This document shows, piece after piece, positions 1-13,700 of a stretch of DNA of 64,000 nucleotides (positions within the stretch are counted from its first letter, which is position 1; each line of letters begins with the position of its first letter). Source of the stretch: Paragordius varius (taxonomy: Eukaryota > Nematomorpha). The notes under the pieces were generated by a model. It was given only the letters and a program-made list of their open reading frames with translations, was not told the origin of the DNA and did no database searches. Position numbers and translations under genes: made by a program. The stretch covers positions 7,006,001 through 7,070,000 of the forward strand of contig OZ176052.1 in the NCBI GenBank assembly GCA_964247055.1. Reading direction: 5' to 3'.

Positions 1-3000
1 ATCCATATTAAACATCTTGTACTGTTTTGCCTCTATATTGTTATATAACATTAGAGTTAGGAATTAAATATAGTTTTGTTAAAATCAATTTTTTATCATT
101 CTATGTTAAAATGTGACTGGGTTGAGTTGGTTAAAAGACACAATATTTTCTGTCTATTTATACTCATAATAGAATTAACAAATTTATAATGTTGGATTAT
201 CATGGAATAAAGAGAGAGACGACTTTAATCAATAAATAATAAAGTTTGGTTTAACTTTGATATCAGTAATTTTTTTAAAAAAAATGGTAGCATTAAGTTG
301 GAAAAATATTCTACTAATTTTTTTTGATTTTGGCATCATTATACTTATATTGTTTAAAGACCCAAAACATAAAATGTAAAAAGATTATATAACAAAATTT
401 ATGGTTATTTATTAAATAAAATATATTTAAATATATCATCGTTGTACCCTTTTATCCTTGTAACTGTATTGACCGAGGATTATTATTAGCAGTTAAATAC
501 GGATGATAGGCAAATATTTATAACTTATTAAATATTTATTTTAATATAAATACATTAGTGTTGACGGCACAGTTTAGGGCTTAAACCGCTTATCCACAGT
601 ATTTTATATCGAATTTGCCTCCAAAGTATTTGGACAATTAAGTTGAAAAATATTTTTTTAGATGTCAGAGCTATTTATAATAACATTTAATTTATAGATC
701 TTTAATTGTTAATGCACTGTTTCAATATTTAACCATATAATCCAAATTTTCCATTGACAATAAATGCAAAGTTTAAAAGTTTGTTAAAATGAATTTGAGT
801 TTGAAGTTAATTTTACCACTATCGATATCATAGTTAAAATCATAGTTAAAAAATTTGAAGATTACAAATTCTTCTTAGATATTTTATTTTGAAAATTTTA
901 CTAAATTTCAAAGAATTCTAAACTAAAAATAACATTCGTGTTATCCCAAACATAATCCATATTTAAAAAAACTAAAAGTTTATTATTTTACCATTTTTTT
1001 ACAAAACTTTTTGTCATACGATAAAATTCCAAAGACTGTTAAAAATTTTGTTTATAACTAATATCCAAACAATTTTTTTAAATATGGTCACGAACAATAT
1101 ATTTTGTTAATTAATTAAAAATGGTGACATTTACAGTCTGAATCCACAGGTCAAAGAGCCTGACTCCATATTAATAGTATTTTTCCACAAATTCTATTTT
1201 CCCATTTCACATTTTTATTACAAGACTTTATAAAATATCGATGTATTATTGCTACTGCATAGCAAAAATTCCGCAATATTCATTCATGATTAAAATTATT
1301 TATGAACAATTTAAGTGTTAAATCAATATTTGTTTAGTATATTAACAATCATAATAATGGATAAATACATACCTTATTGTTGAGTAATTACAATAAAAAT
1401 CAATCAAACAGGTAAAATTACGTGTTAAGATATTATTACATAAGTACTTTCTTTCTAATAATAAAATTGAAAAATTGGTGGTGAAAAAAACATTTTCTAT
1501 ATTTGTTTTATATGCAAGAGTCCTAAGTGTCTAATACATTTTAAGTAACTTTGCAATATGGTGTTTTGTTTCTCCCAAGTTAATAAATATGTAATGAAAA
1601 ATAAAAAATATTTCACCAGGTATATGTATATATCTTTTTTATCTAGAAACCTTCATTACCATAAAGCAAATTAATATAATTATTTTATGGCTAGGACTAA
1701 GAAAAACTTGTTTTAAGAAATTTCATGAAAAAAGCCAAAAAACCCATAAAACTTTCTAAAAAATATTTGTTTATTAAACGAAGGTAAAAATATTTTATTT
1801 TTAAATCACAAATGGAAATGATTAATTATTAAAATATTGTTTTTATATATCATTTGTTTCGTAAATTGTGCAAACACTTGAGTCGTTTCATCTTATTTTA
1901 CAAAAGTTATCAATGCTTATAAGATAGCAAAATTAAAATATTCTATTTTATTATGTAATATAGGCCAAAAAATACATATTTTACCCTTTTTTAAGTCAAC
2001 TTTGAGAGATTTGGCTCTAAATTTATTTTGAATGGAGTATGATTTTGTGGCTAAATGGGTGATTTTAAAATAAGATTTTTCTACAAGAGTTAGTATCAAA
2101 ACTTTCAATAATAAGTTGAAATAGTGTGAATATATATTTTTTATAAGATATATATGTAATAATAACTTAAACAGATGCAAAAGTATATATTTAATTGTAG
2201 AATAAAATAAACGAAACTCTGATATATAAATTTCTACTATTACAGCACAGATTATTATGCAAAATCAATTTTAATTTTAACACAAACAATAATGATATAT
2301 TTTTGCTATTTAGAATTTGATATTTAATAATATTTTATTATTTACTTGCAAATCTGAAAATATTTCGACCTTAACCTTAAAAAACAAACAACATACAAAA
2401 TTTAAATTTTAGTATCCCCAAACAAAGGTATATATTTAATATTTTAAATAGATATTAAATTATTATTTTTTTAATATTTATATTCAAATTTAAACATATG
2501 GGAGAATAGGTGTTTTATTTGTCATTAATACAAAACAGGTTATATGTATTAATTATATAAATATATTTTCTGTTAAAAAACCACTAATTTTAATTATAAA
2601 ATATCATTTTTTTGTTTTTATGGGTTTTCATCTCCAATTACACTTTGATTATTGCTAATATAAAATTATTCTCTGCTCCTTTTATAAACAGTAATCCTCT
2701 TATAATTTTTTAATTACTATATACCTTATTTTTTTCCTTCTCAGATTAATTTCAAAATTTTTGCAACTAAAATTTCGATCATATGTTTATTAAATATAGT
2801 TTTAATGCGCAAAAAATATATTTTTAGGTTTTGCCTTAGATAGAGTGAATTCAGAAAAAAATTAAGGTAAATAAAAATTTCTTTTTTTTATTAAAATAAT
2901 TATATTGTAAAAATATTTGAACACCTTACCAATGTTTGCCTACTCTGTCCTCTTTTGTAATCCACTGTATATTTAATTTAATTGTTAAGAGTACAGTTAT

Positions 3001-4512
3001 ATATATATATAATAATTATGTTGAATGGTTTTAAAATGACAATTTTTTTTATTGTCTAACAGATTTTGTCACATATTATTATTACCATTTAACTAGAGAA
3101 CAGAAAATGTAGACATCTATAAAATAAAGTACAAATTATTTTTTTACCTTATAAAAATTTAATTATGTATTATATGTTTATATGTATATTTTCATAACAG
3201 AAAATAGTATCTTTTTATTTGAGCCTTAACATCTGTATTGATTTAACCTTATACAAATTATATATATTTTTTTTGGTTCGATAGATACACAAAATCTATA
3301 TCGAAAGTATCGTATATATATAAATTTCCTTAATAATAATTACAAATGGCTATATATAATTGATGGAACAATTTTTATTATTTTCCATGATTCCGGTTTT
3401 TTCATATAAAAAATATAAAAATAAAAATGTCTTTGTATGCGCATGTCCTATTCTCTTTTATTTTGTGCATAAATATAGAATTTATTCTCCTAACTCATTA
3501 TTCCAAAAATATGGTGAATATTTTTATATCTGTTGGGATCTTTTTTTCTTTTTTTGGCAAATCCGTTACGCCCCCCTTTACATTCGAAAAATATGTAATG
3601 AGGGAAAAAATCATTTTTCGGAATTATTCCATCTTAACTTTTAAATAGATTCTTATTCTTATTTTTCATGATAATATTCCAAAAAAATACTTTTGCCATC
3701 AAGAGGTAAGTCATTATTTATATCTACTAATATAACTATTAATGAATTGACCTTATTTTAATTAATTTTTGGGAACATATGCGATTTGTAGATTTGCAAA
3801 TATTAATTTAAATATTTCTAGCAATTATTAAATTAACGAATCCCATACAATTTAATACATAATAAACCCTACCAAAATTTTATTATCTTCCAACAAATAC
3901 ATGAAAAAATTGTATAATAATAAAGTACCGATATTTTTATTGTATAGCCTTTTTTTCTTAAAAAGGAACCGCATTTGTATGAATATAAAAAATGAAATTT
4001 TAAGGGTTTAAAATGAGTCAGTTTTATGAGTTTTTTTATATAATATAATAAAAAACATTTATATATTAATAAATTTGATTATTTTAGTACAATATAAGTC
4101 TAATTAATATTTGTGACATGATTTTAATAAATAGTATCCCAATTTTATTTATTTTTTACAACAAAATATTTCGAATCATGAAATAAATCGAAAAATCTAT
4201 CAATATGTTAATGCAGATAAGTAATAAAACTACATTAAATTTTAAAATTCGCACCAATACTCGATTTTTTATTCATGTAAATTTCAAAGAGATTACTTGT
4301 TAAAAACTATACAAGAGGTAAATTTATTTTATAAATATTATAAAGAATATTTTAATTGTTAACTGTCTGAGAAAATGTTAGTTTATAACCAAGATTATTA
4401 TTTTTATATAGTTAATTTAATTCCAAATATTTAAAACAGATAAAATTTGCCACTTCAATGCACAAATGATAAAAAACTAATGCTGATAATTTCGAATTCG
4501 GCATAAGAGTTA
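1..4512. other. AT-rich region without a supported gene
   Basis: I see no gene, RNA or well-bounded repeat here. The short open frames, such as one of about 94 codons at 3360-3644, are rich in Phe, Tyr, Ile and Lys, have no recognisable motif and fit chance in AT-rich DNA. The last kilobase probably carries the promoter and 5' leader exon(s) of the receptor gene that follows. Confidence 0.6.
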
Positions 4513-4543
4513 GGTGTCTGAATGCGTCATTATTAATATCCTT

Positions 4544-4591
4544 ATGCCTCACAATTTTAATCGGATTATTAATTTCATTCTATTCTTTTTG
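4544..4591 (+). other. possible signal-peptide segment upstream of the Ror-like gene
   Basis: A Met followed by a basic residue and a hydrophobic core (IINFILFFL) resembles a signal peptide, and a GT follows directly at 4592. The Ror ectodomain needs a signal peptide and none is seen after the ATG at 4713. I could not join the two in phase with the visible acceptors (AG at 4681-4682 leads to a stop; AG at 4704-4705 is in the wrong phase), so the link is only suggestive. Confidence 0.25.
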
Positions 4592-4712
4592 GTACTCGGC
4601 AAAAAACATTCATTTGATTTTATTATTAACTCAGTTCTACAAATTTTAGATGTGGAATACAATACAATCTCTATCTTTGCAGGAAATAAATTAATCGATT
4701 ATCAGCTCTAAA

Positions 4713-7700
4713 ATGGATGTTCCAATTTTACCAATCAAACCTTTACACAATATCACCAAGTATGTGGGTGATAACGCCAAATTTAAATGCGAATTAGACC
4801 TGAGTGCAATTACGTTTCAATACGCATCACAACTCATAGATCCTCAATTTTTCAAGAATCTTCGATTTTTTTGGTACAAAAACGAAGCTCCACTTTTCGA
4901 TGCCTCTAATGTTTTGCACGATGACCAAGATAACAACATGGAAACAAGAACCTATACCACAAACCACTTTGAACCAATCGCTGATAATCGCAACTATAAT
5001 CCAAATATAAATCCAAATCCAAATCTTAATAGCAACATAATCAAAATTGATTCCTCAACATCTATTAGGCGCCGTCAGCTGCAATCAGATTACAGTCATA
5101 CATCAATACTTGATTCACAAAGAGGACAAAATGATATTGCAAATGATAATGTTTATTATCATAGTCAAAATGACCAATATGGCCATAATAAACTAAGCAC
5201 TAGCAATTCCATATCCGATTATATAAAATTGACAACTGTTTCAACCATGGATCCAATGGAAGATAGTGCACCCGAAACTTTTGTTGTTAAAGAGGACAAA
5301 TATTCAATCAAAAATGTGAGCACTAATCTATGAATGTTGAAATTAATTATTATGGAATGTTGTATTCCGAATACAATTAAAATTAATTTTATAAACTTTA
5401 GCCTGACTTAAAGTTATTTACAATGCAATTTTTTAATTTTATCGCTTTTATAAATTTCAATAGATGGGTTCGTATTCCATACTGCGGTTGCGAAATTTAG
5501 AAATTTTTGATCGTGGATATTACCGCTGTGTAATTGATAACGGAATACGCAGAAACGAAACCGATGGGTGGTTGCTTGTAAATCCAGGTAGTTAATTTAT
5601 TATACGGATTTGTAATTGTTAAAAAATATTTAGAAATTTAATTTTTTAAAGGAATGTTTTTTTTCTATAAATTTTCATTTGAATTTTTAAAAACGAGTTA
5701 GTATCAAAGCATATTAAAATTTAATTACTTAATCATATATTCAAATATAGAAGAAAACCCAAATCTCGGAGAAATAATTCCACAATTCCCTGAGCTTCGG
5801 TTTGAAGAAGCCAATTTACCTATAAATGTTGAAGGGTAATTACAGTTTATTACAAAATGAATAACAAAAAAAAATATGTTTATTAAATAAAATAAAAATC
5901 ATTATTTGCCAAAAGACAAAAGAAACGAAAAGCATACAAAAGGGTGTAAACTTCATTGGGCTACTGGTGATAAAATTGAATTAATTTTTTTCTCATAACC
6001 ATATTATTGTTTTTACTATTCTTTTTTTTGAATTTTAAACACAAATTTTAAATGGCTTTTTAAATGTTATATTTTATATAGTCTTTTAATAAAACTAAAT
6101 ATCCTTTAATTTATATTTTCTAGAGATTTTACTACACCGCCAATTCATCAGAGTTCACATTCTACACCCTCAAACGTTGAAATTAATAACGATTATAATA
6201 ATAATCTAGACACCCGCCTTAGAAACAATTTTCAAAACTCATATCATGTCATTCATGAAGGATTAAAAGAAGATACTAGACAAGACACTCAACAAATTGT
6301 AACGAATGAGTTGGTGCGCAAAGCCTTAACTTTTGAAATATCTGAACATTCTATCGGTCATTGTGAATATTACAAGGGTGATGTGTGTAAGCCAGTTTTC
6401 GCTCGTTATTTTAACGCCACCTCTTCATTTTCCATTGACGGGTCCCCGTCCGTTTTTATTAAAGGAATCCTATCTCAGGTTTTTGCCCATTAACATACAT
6501 ACATACATTGCTAAATATACAATGTTTTAATTTTTGATTTAATTTTTTTAAACAATGCAGCATGAATTGGAGGAACGATTGGTCAAAGTTTTAGATATGG
6601 TGGAGAAATCTATGTGGCAAAAGGCACAACAGACACCGGTTTCCAACGAATGCAGAGACTATAAATTACCCATGTTATGTTTTAAAACGTTTCCACCATG
6701 CATACAAAATCCGTATGGAAAAAAGGTAACTATTTTGCACATAGTAATTAATTTAAAGGATTGTGTTGCTATGTAGGTAGAATAAATGCGTATTTATCAT
6801 TATTGAGCAATTATTTTAACCACATATAACGTGAAAAAATGAGTAAAACATATTCGTATATTTTTAAAATACAGCTCAAATTTATTAGCGAAACCAACAG
6901 GAGTTTGTTTAAATGTTTTATTATATTAACTAATCATAAGAGTTATATTTTTGGTAATATTCTCTAAATTATTCATTTTTAAATGATGGATACATGTACG
7001 AGGATAATTCTGAAATAAATTATCATGATCATAATAGCAATAAATAATGTTGTAAAATTTAACTGAGAAACGAATATAAATAATAATTTATAACTCAATG
7101 ATCCTACTAAAAATAAATGTCTATTGTGATTTAAATGCGCCGATATCACTTATATAGTTCGGCTTTTTTTGAGGATAACAATGATGTACTATATGTAAGA
7201 ACAATAAACTTTGAAAAATAATCAAAATTTATGCCAACTTTATATGTATCCACAAACATAGCGTATAGAAAAATAGATCATTAATATGCAAACTGTCATA
7301 TAGGGAGGGAGCGGAGCGCATTTATTGCTTATAACTTTAATGTAAAAATTGTGATCAAATGATAAATGATCGATTTATTACTATTGATATTACACATTAC
7401 ACACAGAGCTAGGAAATGATTTTAATGGATTTATGGAAATTTGTATTGTGGACACTTAAACACATACATATATTATATAACTTTTGCTGTCTTTACTGAA
7501 AAAAAAATAGAAACGTATCCCAGCATGGGTCAAAGACACCTCCAAAAATTTACCTTATCCACGCCTCCTGTGCAAAGATGAATGTGAAACGTTAGAAAAT
7601 GAGATTTGTCAGGTGGAATTTGGTTTAGCCAGGCAATTACCTATGATAAAGAATCATATACAAGCATGTGAAATTTTACCAGAGAATACGTTAACTGCAT

Positions 7701-10700
7701 CATTACATACTAACCATATTAATCATTATATAGAAGATGACTCCATCCATACCAATGAAAACAGGTATGTTTTTTGTCAAATCGCTATATATGCTAACTT
7801 TTTAACAAATGTAAATAGTAATCATACTAGGTAAAAAATTAAGTTTAGATTTAATTTTAGATATACAGTAAAAATTGAATTTATATAGACAAAACGTAAA
7901 ATATAAAAGACAATTAGTTTTTATCCATTGATTTTTTTAGATATAACTCATCGTTTTGGTTTGAATGGATGTGAATTGGAATAAGCCTCAATTATATAAT
8001 TTAAAATTGTTATATTATAGTTTATGGAGCAAAAATAAAGATTTGAAAAATTAGGGTTGCCTTTTTAAAACTATTTGTCGTTTAGTTTTTACATTTTGTC
8101 TGTATAATTATATAATTATTTGGGCGTAATTAACATGCTCATTTTTTAAAAAAAAAACTCCATATACAATGTTTCAATTTTTTTATGTAAAGATATGACG
8201 ATGCACACCACGATTTACATTATAATCCTCGAGATTGTCTAAGTTTGGGGCTGAGAAAACAAGCACCCCTACTTTATAAAACTGGTAATAAACGAATTTA
8301 TCCGAATGGAAATGTTGGTTATCGAGAAAATCAGCAGGATTCCGCAAAATATATCAATTCAACTCCTTCAATATCCAATTCCAAAAACTTCCTTTATATC
8401 CTACCAATAATTAGCTTAACTATAGCATTATTGACATTATTGCTTCTCGTGTGTTGGTTCAGGAAGAGACGAGCACCGTTAAAGCAAGAAAAAAAGGGTT
8501 CAATCAAAACTAAAGCCCGACAAATTAATGGGTATAATATTTTTATGTTTTTTTATGAATATTTTTTCTAAAATACTTTAAATTAATCAAATACCTAATG
8601 TATAGTTAAAATTTAAATCTACCAAAGAAAAAAGTGTTAAGGACTAGTATTTTAAAGAAAATATTTTTGACTTATAGTCATATATTGTGGATTTTATAAT
8701 TATACTAGCGTAAATCTCGTGCTGCTACGCAGCCCGAGGAAGTCCTTCGGACTTCTGGGGGGCTATTTGAAAAAAGGGACAATAAAATGGTCCATATATG
8801 TGGATTATTTCGAAACATTATTTAATAGCTATGATCTCATAGGAATTTTAAAACGGTGCATTCATACTAATTTATTGTTTACTTGGGGGAAGAATAATTT
8901 TTGTGGACTTTGTTTTTTGAAATAAATGACATTTTACGGAAGGAGCGGGTAAAAAGAGGGCCTAAATTAAAAAAGCGAGCCAACTATGTTCGGCGCAATC
9001 GAAAGTTCAATGATAGCGCAGTTTTTAGGGAGTAAGGGGCCTTTTTAACCGTTATTTCAAAAACTTCGCTCGACTTAAATTTTTGACTTTTTACGGGTAA
9101 TACATTAAGCAGCTATTGAACTCATATGGCCTGATAGGTTATCTGAGATTTAGCCCCAAAAGCACGCTCTTTTGATATGACGGGTCAGTTTTTCGCGGGT
9201 AGCTCCTTACCCAGCAGCTATTGAAAGAAACGCTTAACTAAAATTTTTGTCTTTTAACAGGGAATACGTGGGATCCTTATTGAATTTTTACGGTCTCATA
9301 CCTTGGGCGAAAAATAGAATCAAAAAATTATTTTTGTGTTTTTTAAAAAAATGGCATTTTACAGGGGGGGGGGAGCGGGCAAAAAGAGGGTTTAAATTAA
9401 AAAAGCGATCCCACTATGTTCGGCACAATCGAAGATAAGTAATCAAAAATCATATTTGAAATTGAATGGTCCAACACGTTCTCCATAAAATTGTCTCCAA
9501 GACACGATTTTTGTGGACTTGTGTTTTCAAAAAACCCGTTTTTTACACGGGGTAGGCCCGAACTGGGGGCCTAATTCAAAAAAAGGGCGAAGCTATTGTC
9601 GGGGCATTCAATAATGATTATATTTTTTCGATATTTGGATTTGAATGGGTCTACCGGTTTTCCGGAAACAGATCACAAAGCCACCATTTTCCATTTTTAT
9701 AAATATATAGATTAAAACGATAGTCTAAAAAAATCAAGGTATTACAAATTATGGGTGACTATCTATTTATTTTTTGTTGTGTTTATAATCTTAAATTTTT
9801 GTGTAAAAATTATTTTTTGGCCTACTTCTATACAAATATATTTTAATTTCCGCTAATTTCTGGATATAGACATCATCATCATCATCAATCCTTAGTATCC
9901 CTTAACGTTGGGGGCCCATTGACAAGTCAACAAAAATCCATTTTACAATCCAAAAATACTCCAATGACCCATGTAAGTTTTCATCCTTCTATGGTTGGAA
10001 ACCCATCGGAAACTGTCCCTTTGCGATGTTCCACAGGCGGAAGTACGAATTGTTCACCATACCCATGTTATCATCACGATGAACCTGACACACAAAACAA
10101 TCTACTTGTCCAAAACAATGGTAGGTATTAAAGAGTATTTTTTGTAAAAAATAAAATTATATTAGGCATATTATCTTGACTTGATAATGAGGTATTACCA
10201 GAATTTCGCCACAAATTTATTTAATTTTAACAAGAGTTATTGGTTAGAGTATTTTTTAACATTTTTAGACAAATAATTATCAAAAAAAGTTAAAATAAGG
10301 GTTAAATTTATTTTAAATGTTTTATTATATTTAGGATCCATTAGCAACAATACAAAATACGGTATATTGGCTTTGCCGCAACATTTGTCTGATACGGATG
10401 AAATAAATAACATTTCTAGTCTATCTTCAACAAACAATAATTCTCATAATTTGCTTTGGGAAATACCATTTGAACGTCTAAATCTTTTGGAGGAAATTGG
10501 AGAGGGTAATTTAATTTTCCGTTAAATATTTTGATTTATAATATCTAAATTGGATTTTCATTTTTTACAATATGGATAAATGAGATACCTATGGTTGAAT
10601 TTTAATTATAACACTGTTTAATGTAAAATTAAGTTCATGAAATATAGAGAATTTTTCTTCAATGTTTTTCAAAATTAATAGTCTTAATGAACAGGGTATA

Positions 10701-13700
10701 TTAGATGTCTCCACTTTTACAAAGCTATAACTACTGATTATATTTGCAATCGTTTCAGTAATTGGTTTAGCAGAAATTTTTTGGAATCTAATGTAATAAA
10801 TTACTTTTGTATGTATACAAACATATTTGACTAGTTGGGTTCTAAATTTATTAAATAGAGGGTTTCTATAACCGCGGATTAGGTATATATGGATTTCGGC
10901 ATAAACATAATTATTACAAAAGAGTTTTCACAAAAAAGGTACAATATTTTAATTTTATTAAAGTTTCATAATGTGTTTCAAATATTTAGGTATATTCGGA
11001 ACCATTTATAAGGGTGAATACATTGATGTCAAACGTAATGAAATTACGCAATCATCCATAATCCAAAAAATACCGGTTGTAGTTAAATCATTAAAACCCA
11101 ATTATAACGCCTATCTTAAGCAGGAGTTTGAAAATGAAATCGAAAAATTTTCAACACTCTCTCATCCTAATGTTTGTCAATTATTAGGTAACTTTTTTAT
11201 ACATTTTAGCCAAATTGTTTTATAAGAATAAGGAATAGTGTATAATATATAATTTTTCTCCATAGGAATATGCCGCCAAACGAACCTTTTCTTTTCCGTT
11301 TTTGAAGAAGGGAATGTGATGGATTTACATGAATTTTTACTTTTTCGTTCTCCAAACTCTGACGTGGGATCATCAACTCGCAGTGATTCATCTCATATCA
11401 ATAATCTTAAAGGTTTTTAATAATTCATACTAATATTAATCAATTTATTTCATTTGCCTCTTAATGCATACTATTTATCGCTATAATGTAGATCAGACCG
11501 ATTTTATGTTCATATCATCCAAAATAGCTGAGGGAATGTCCTACCTTTCAGACCATGAAATTATCCATCGTGATTTAAGTGCCCGAAACTGTATAGTGAC
11601 ACAAGATTTATCGATCATTAAAATTGCAAACATAGGTGGTTTCATAAGTCATCGATACTATGGTAACGAATATGGACGTTTATCCATAACTGCTAATGGT
11701 TTAGATTTGCAAGATTCGGAGGAATTGGAAAAAACTCAAAATTTTTCCACACATGATTCTGCACGATCCCAAAATGAATGGGAAAAGAAATCATTAGATA
11801 ACATCAGATCAAAAGTTTGTATACCGATTAGATGGATGCCACCTGAAGTCATAGAGTGAGTTACATTTTAATAAAAATTTTATTGGTTAGTTGATAAAAC
11901 AAATTAATTTATATGATGAATTTAGATCAGGGCTTCTTAAACTTTTGTACTTCCCGACCGAGTTTCTTAACGACCCCAACAATGCGAAAAGCTCTTAGAA
12001 ATTTTGTTAATAATATGTATCTGGATTATTTTGGTTCTAAGAGATTGACAAAAATAAATCTACATTTTTTATATAAAGGAAAGAATGATATTATACAAAT
12101 TCCCCAGAATTGTGTTTAACTGAACTCGCATGGCTTCCTAATTTTTTGAAAATTAGCTCCAAAACCACGCCATTTTTGTATGGTGTCTCAGTTTTAAACC
12201 GGTAGACTCCTACCCATAGACATATATCGAAAAAGCGCTGAATTAATTTCTTTGCCTTATAGGGCAAGTATTTGAAATCATCTTTGATACCATCGTCTCA
12301 TGAGTTATTCAAAAAAATACCACAACACTAAATTATCGTTATATGGTGGCGTATTTTTAGCGCATTAAGGCCCCAAATTAACGGCTAATAAAAAAAGCCT
12401 GTTTTTTTCCTAGTTACGGATAATATTTCAAGCTTTTAATGAGCTCATATGGCTTCATAAATTTTCTGTAAATTAGCTCCAAAACAAAGCAATTTTATAG
12501 TGGCGCAGTTTTTGACGGGTTCCTAACCCAGGGCAGGTATAAAAAAGCGCTAGTTAAAATTTTTGCCCTCATATGGGGAATATCTGGAATTATCATGAAA
12601 TTATGTTCCTATTAGACTCATAAGTTTTCTGAAATTTGGCTCCAAAGGCATGCTGTATCGAGATGGTGGTGCAGTTGTAGGCGGGTAACCCCCTACCCAG
12701 AAGCGAGTATAGACGTTCCAAAAAATATTTTGCTTTTATAGGGAAATACCTGGAAATATAATTGAATCCATATGTTCTTAATAGTTTTTAGAAGAATGAC
12801 TTCAAAACTAAATAATAGTTCAATGATAGCGCATTTTTAGGGCGGACAGCCTAAACGGCTAATTTTAAAAAAACCGCTACACCTAAATTTTTGCCTTTTT
12901 ACGGGTAATATTTTAGGTCCTTATTAAACTTATATGGCCTGATAAGTTTTCTGAAAACTAACTCTTAAACAAGGCGATTTCCATATGATGGCGCAGTTTT
13001 AGGCGGGTAGTTCCTTACACAAAAACGCACGACTAAAATGTTTGCCTTTTAACAGGGAATACCTGGTTATTGAATTTTTAGGGTCTCATTTGGGCGAAAA
13101 ATAGATTCAAAAATTTATTTTTATGGACTTAGTTTTTTTGAAAAAAATGGCATTTTACGGGGAAAGCGGGTAAAAAGAGGATAAATTATAAAAGCGAGTC
13201 GACTATGTTCGGCGCAATCGAAAATAATTAGATCATATTTGAAATCGAATGGTCCAACACGTTTTCGGGAATGTCTCAAAGACACGATTTTTTGTGGACT
13301 TCTGTTCTCGAAAAAAACCCGTTTTTTGGGGTAGGACCGAACTGGAGGCCTAATTCAAAAAAGGGCGAAGCTATTGTCGGGGTATTTATTAATGATTATA
13401 CTTTTATTTGGATTTGAATGGATCTACCGGTTTTCTGGAAACAGATCACAAAGCCACCACTATTCATTTTTATAAATATATAAATTTACAAGTTAAAAAA
13501 CATTTTTTGTTAAATTTTAATTTTATCACTCGCGACCCCATATGGGGTCGCGACCCATTGTTTAAGAAGCCCTGATTTAGATCATATACCATATAATACA
13601 AATATAAGCAATAATGCGTTGATAGGCTGAATATTATTAAATTTATATGAGCAAATCAAAAATCGTAAAAGTTGTGAAACTCAATAAACGCTTTCGTTTT

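Noticed and set aside
3360-3648. Two overlapping plus-strand frames of 94 and 73 codons
   Set aside because: They overlap in different frames, are dominated by AT-coded residues and show no motif or splice context.
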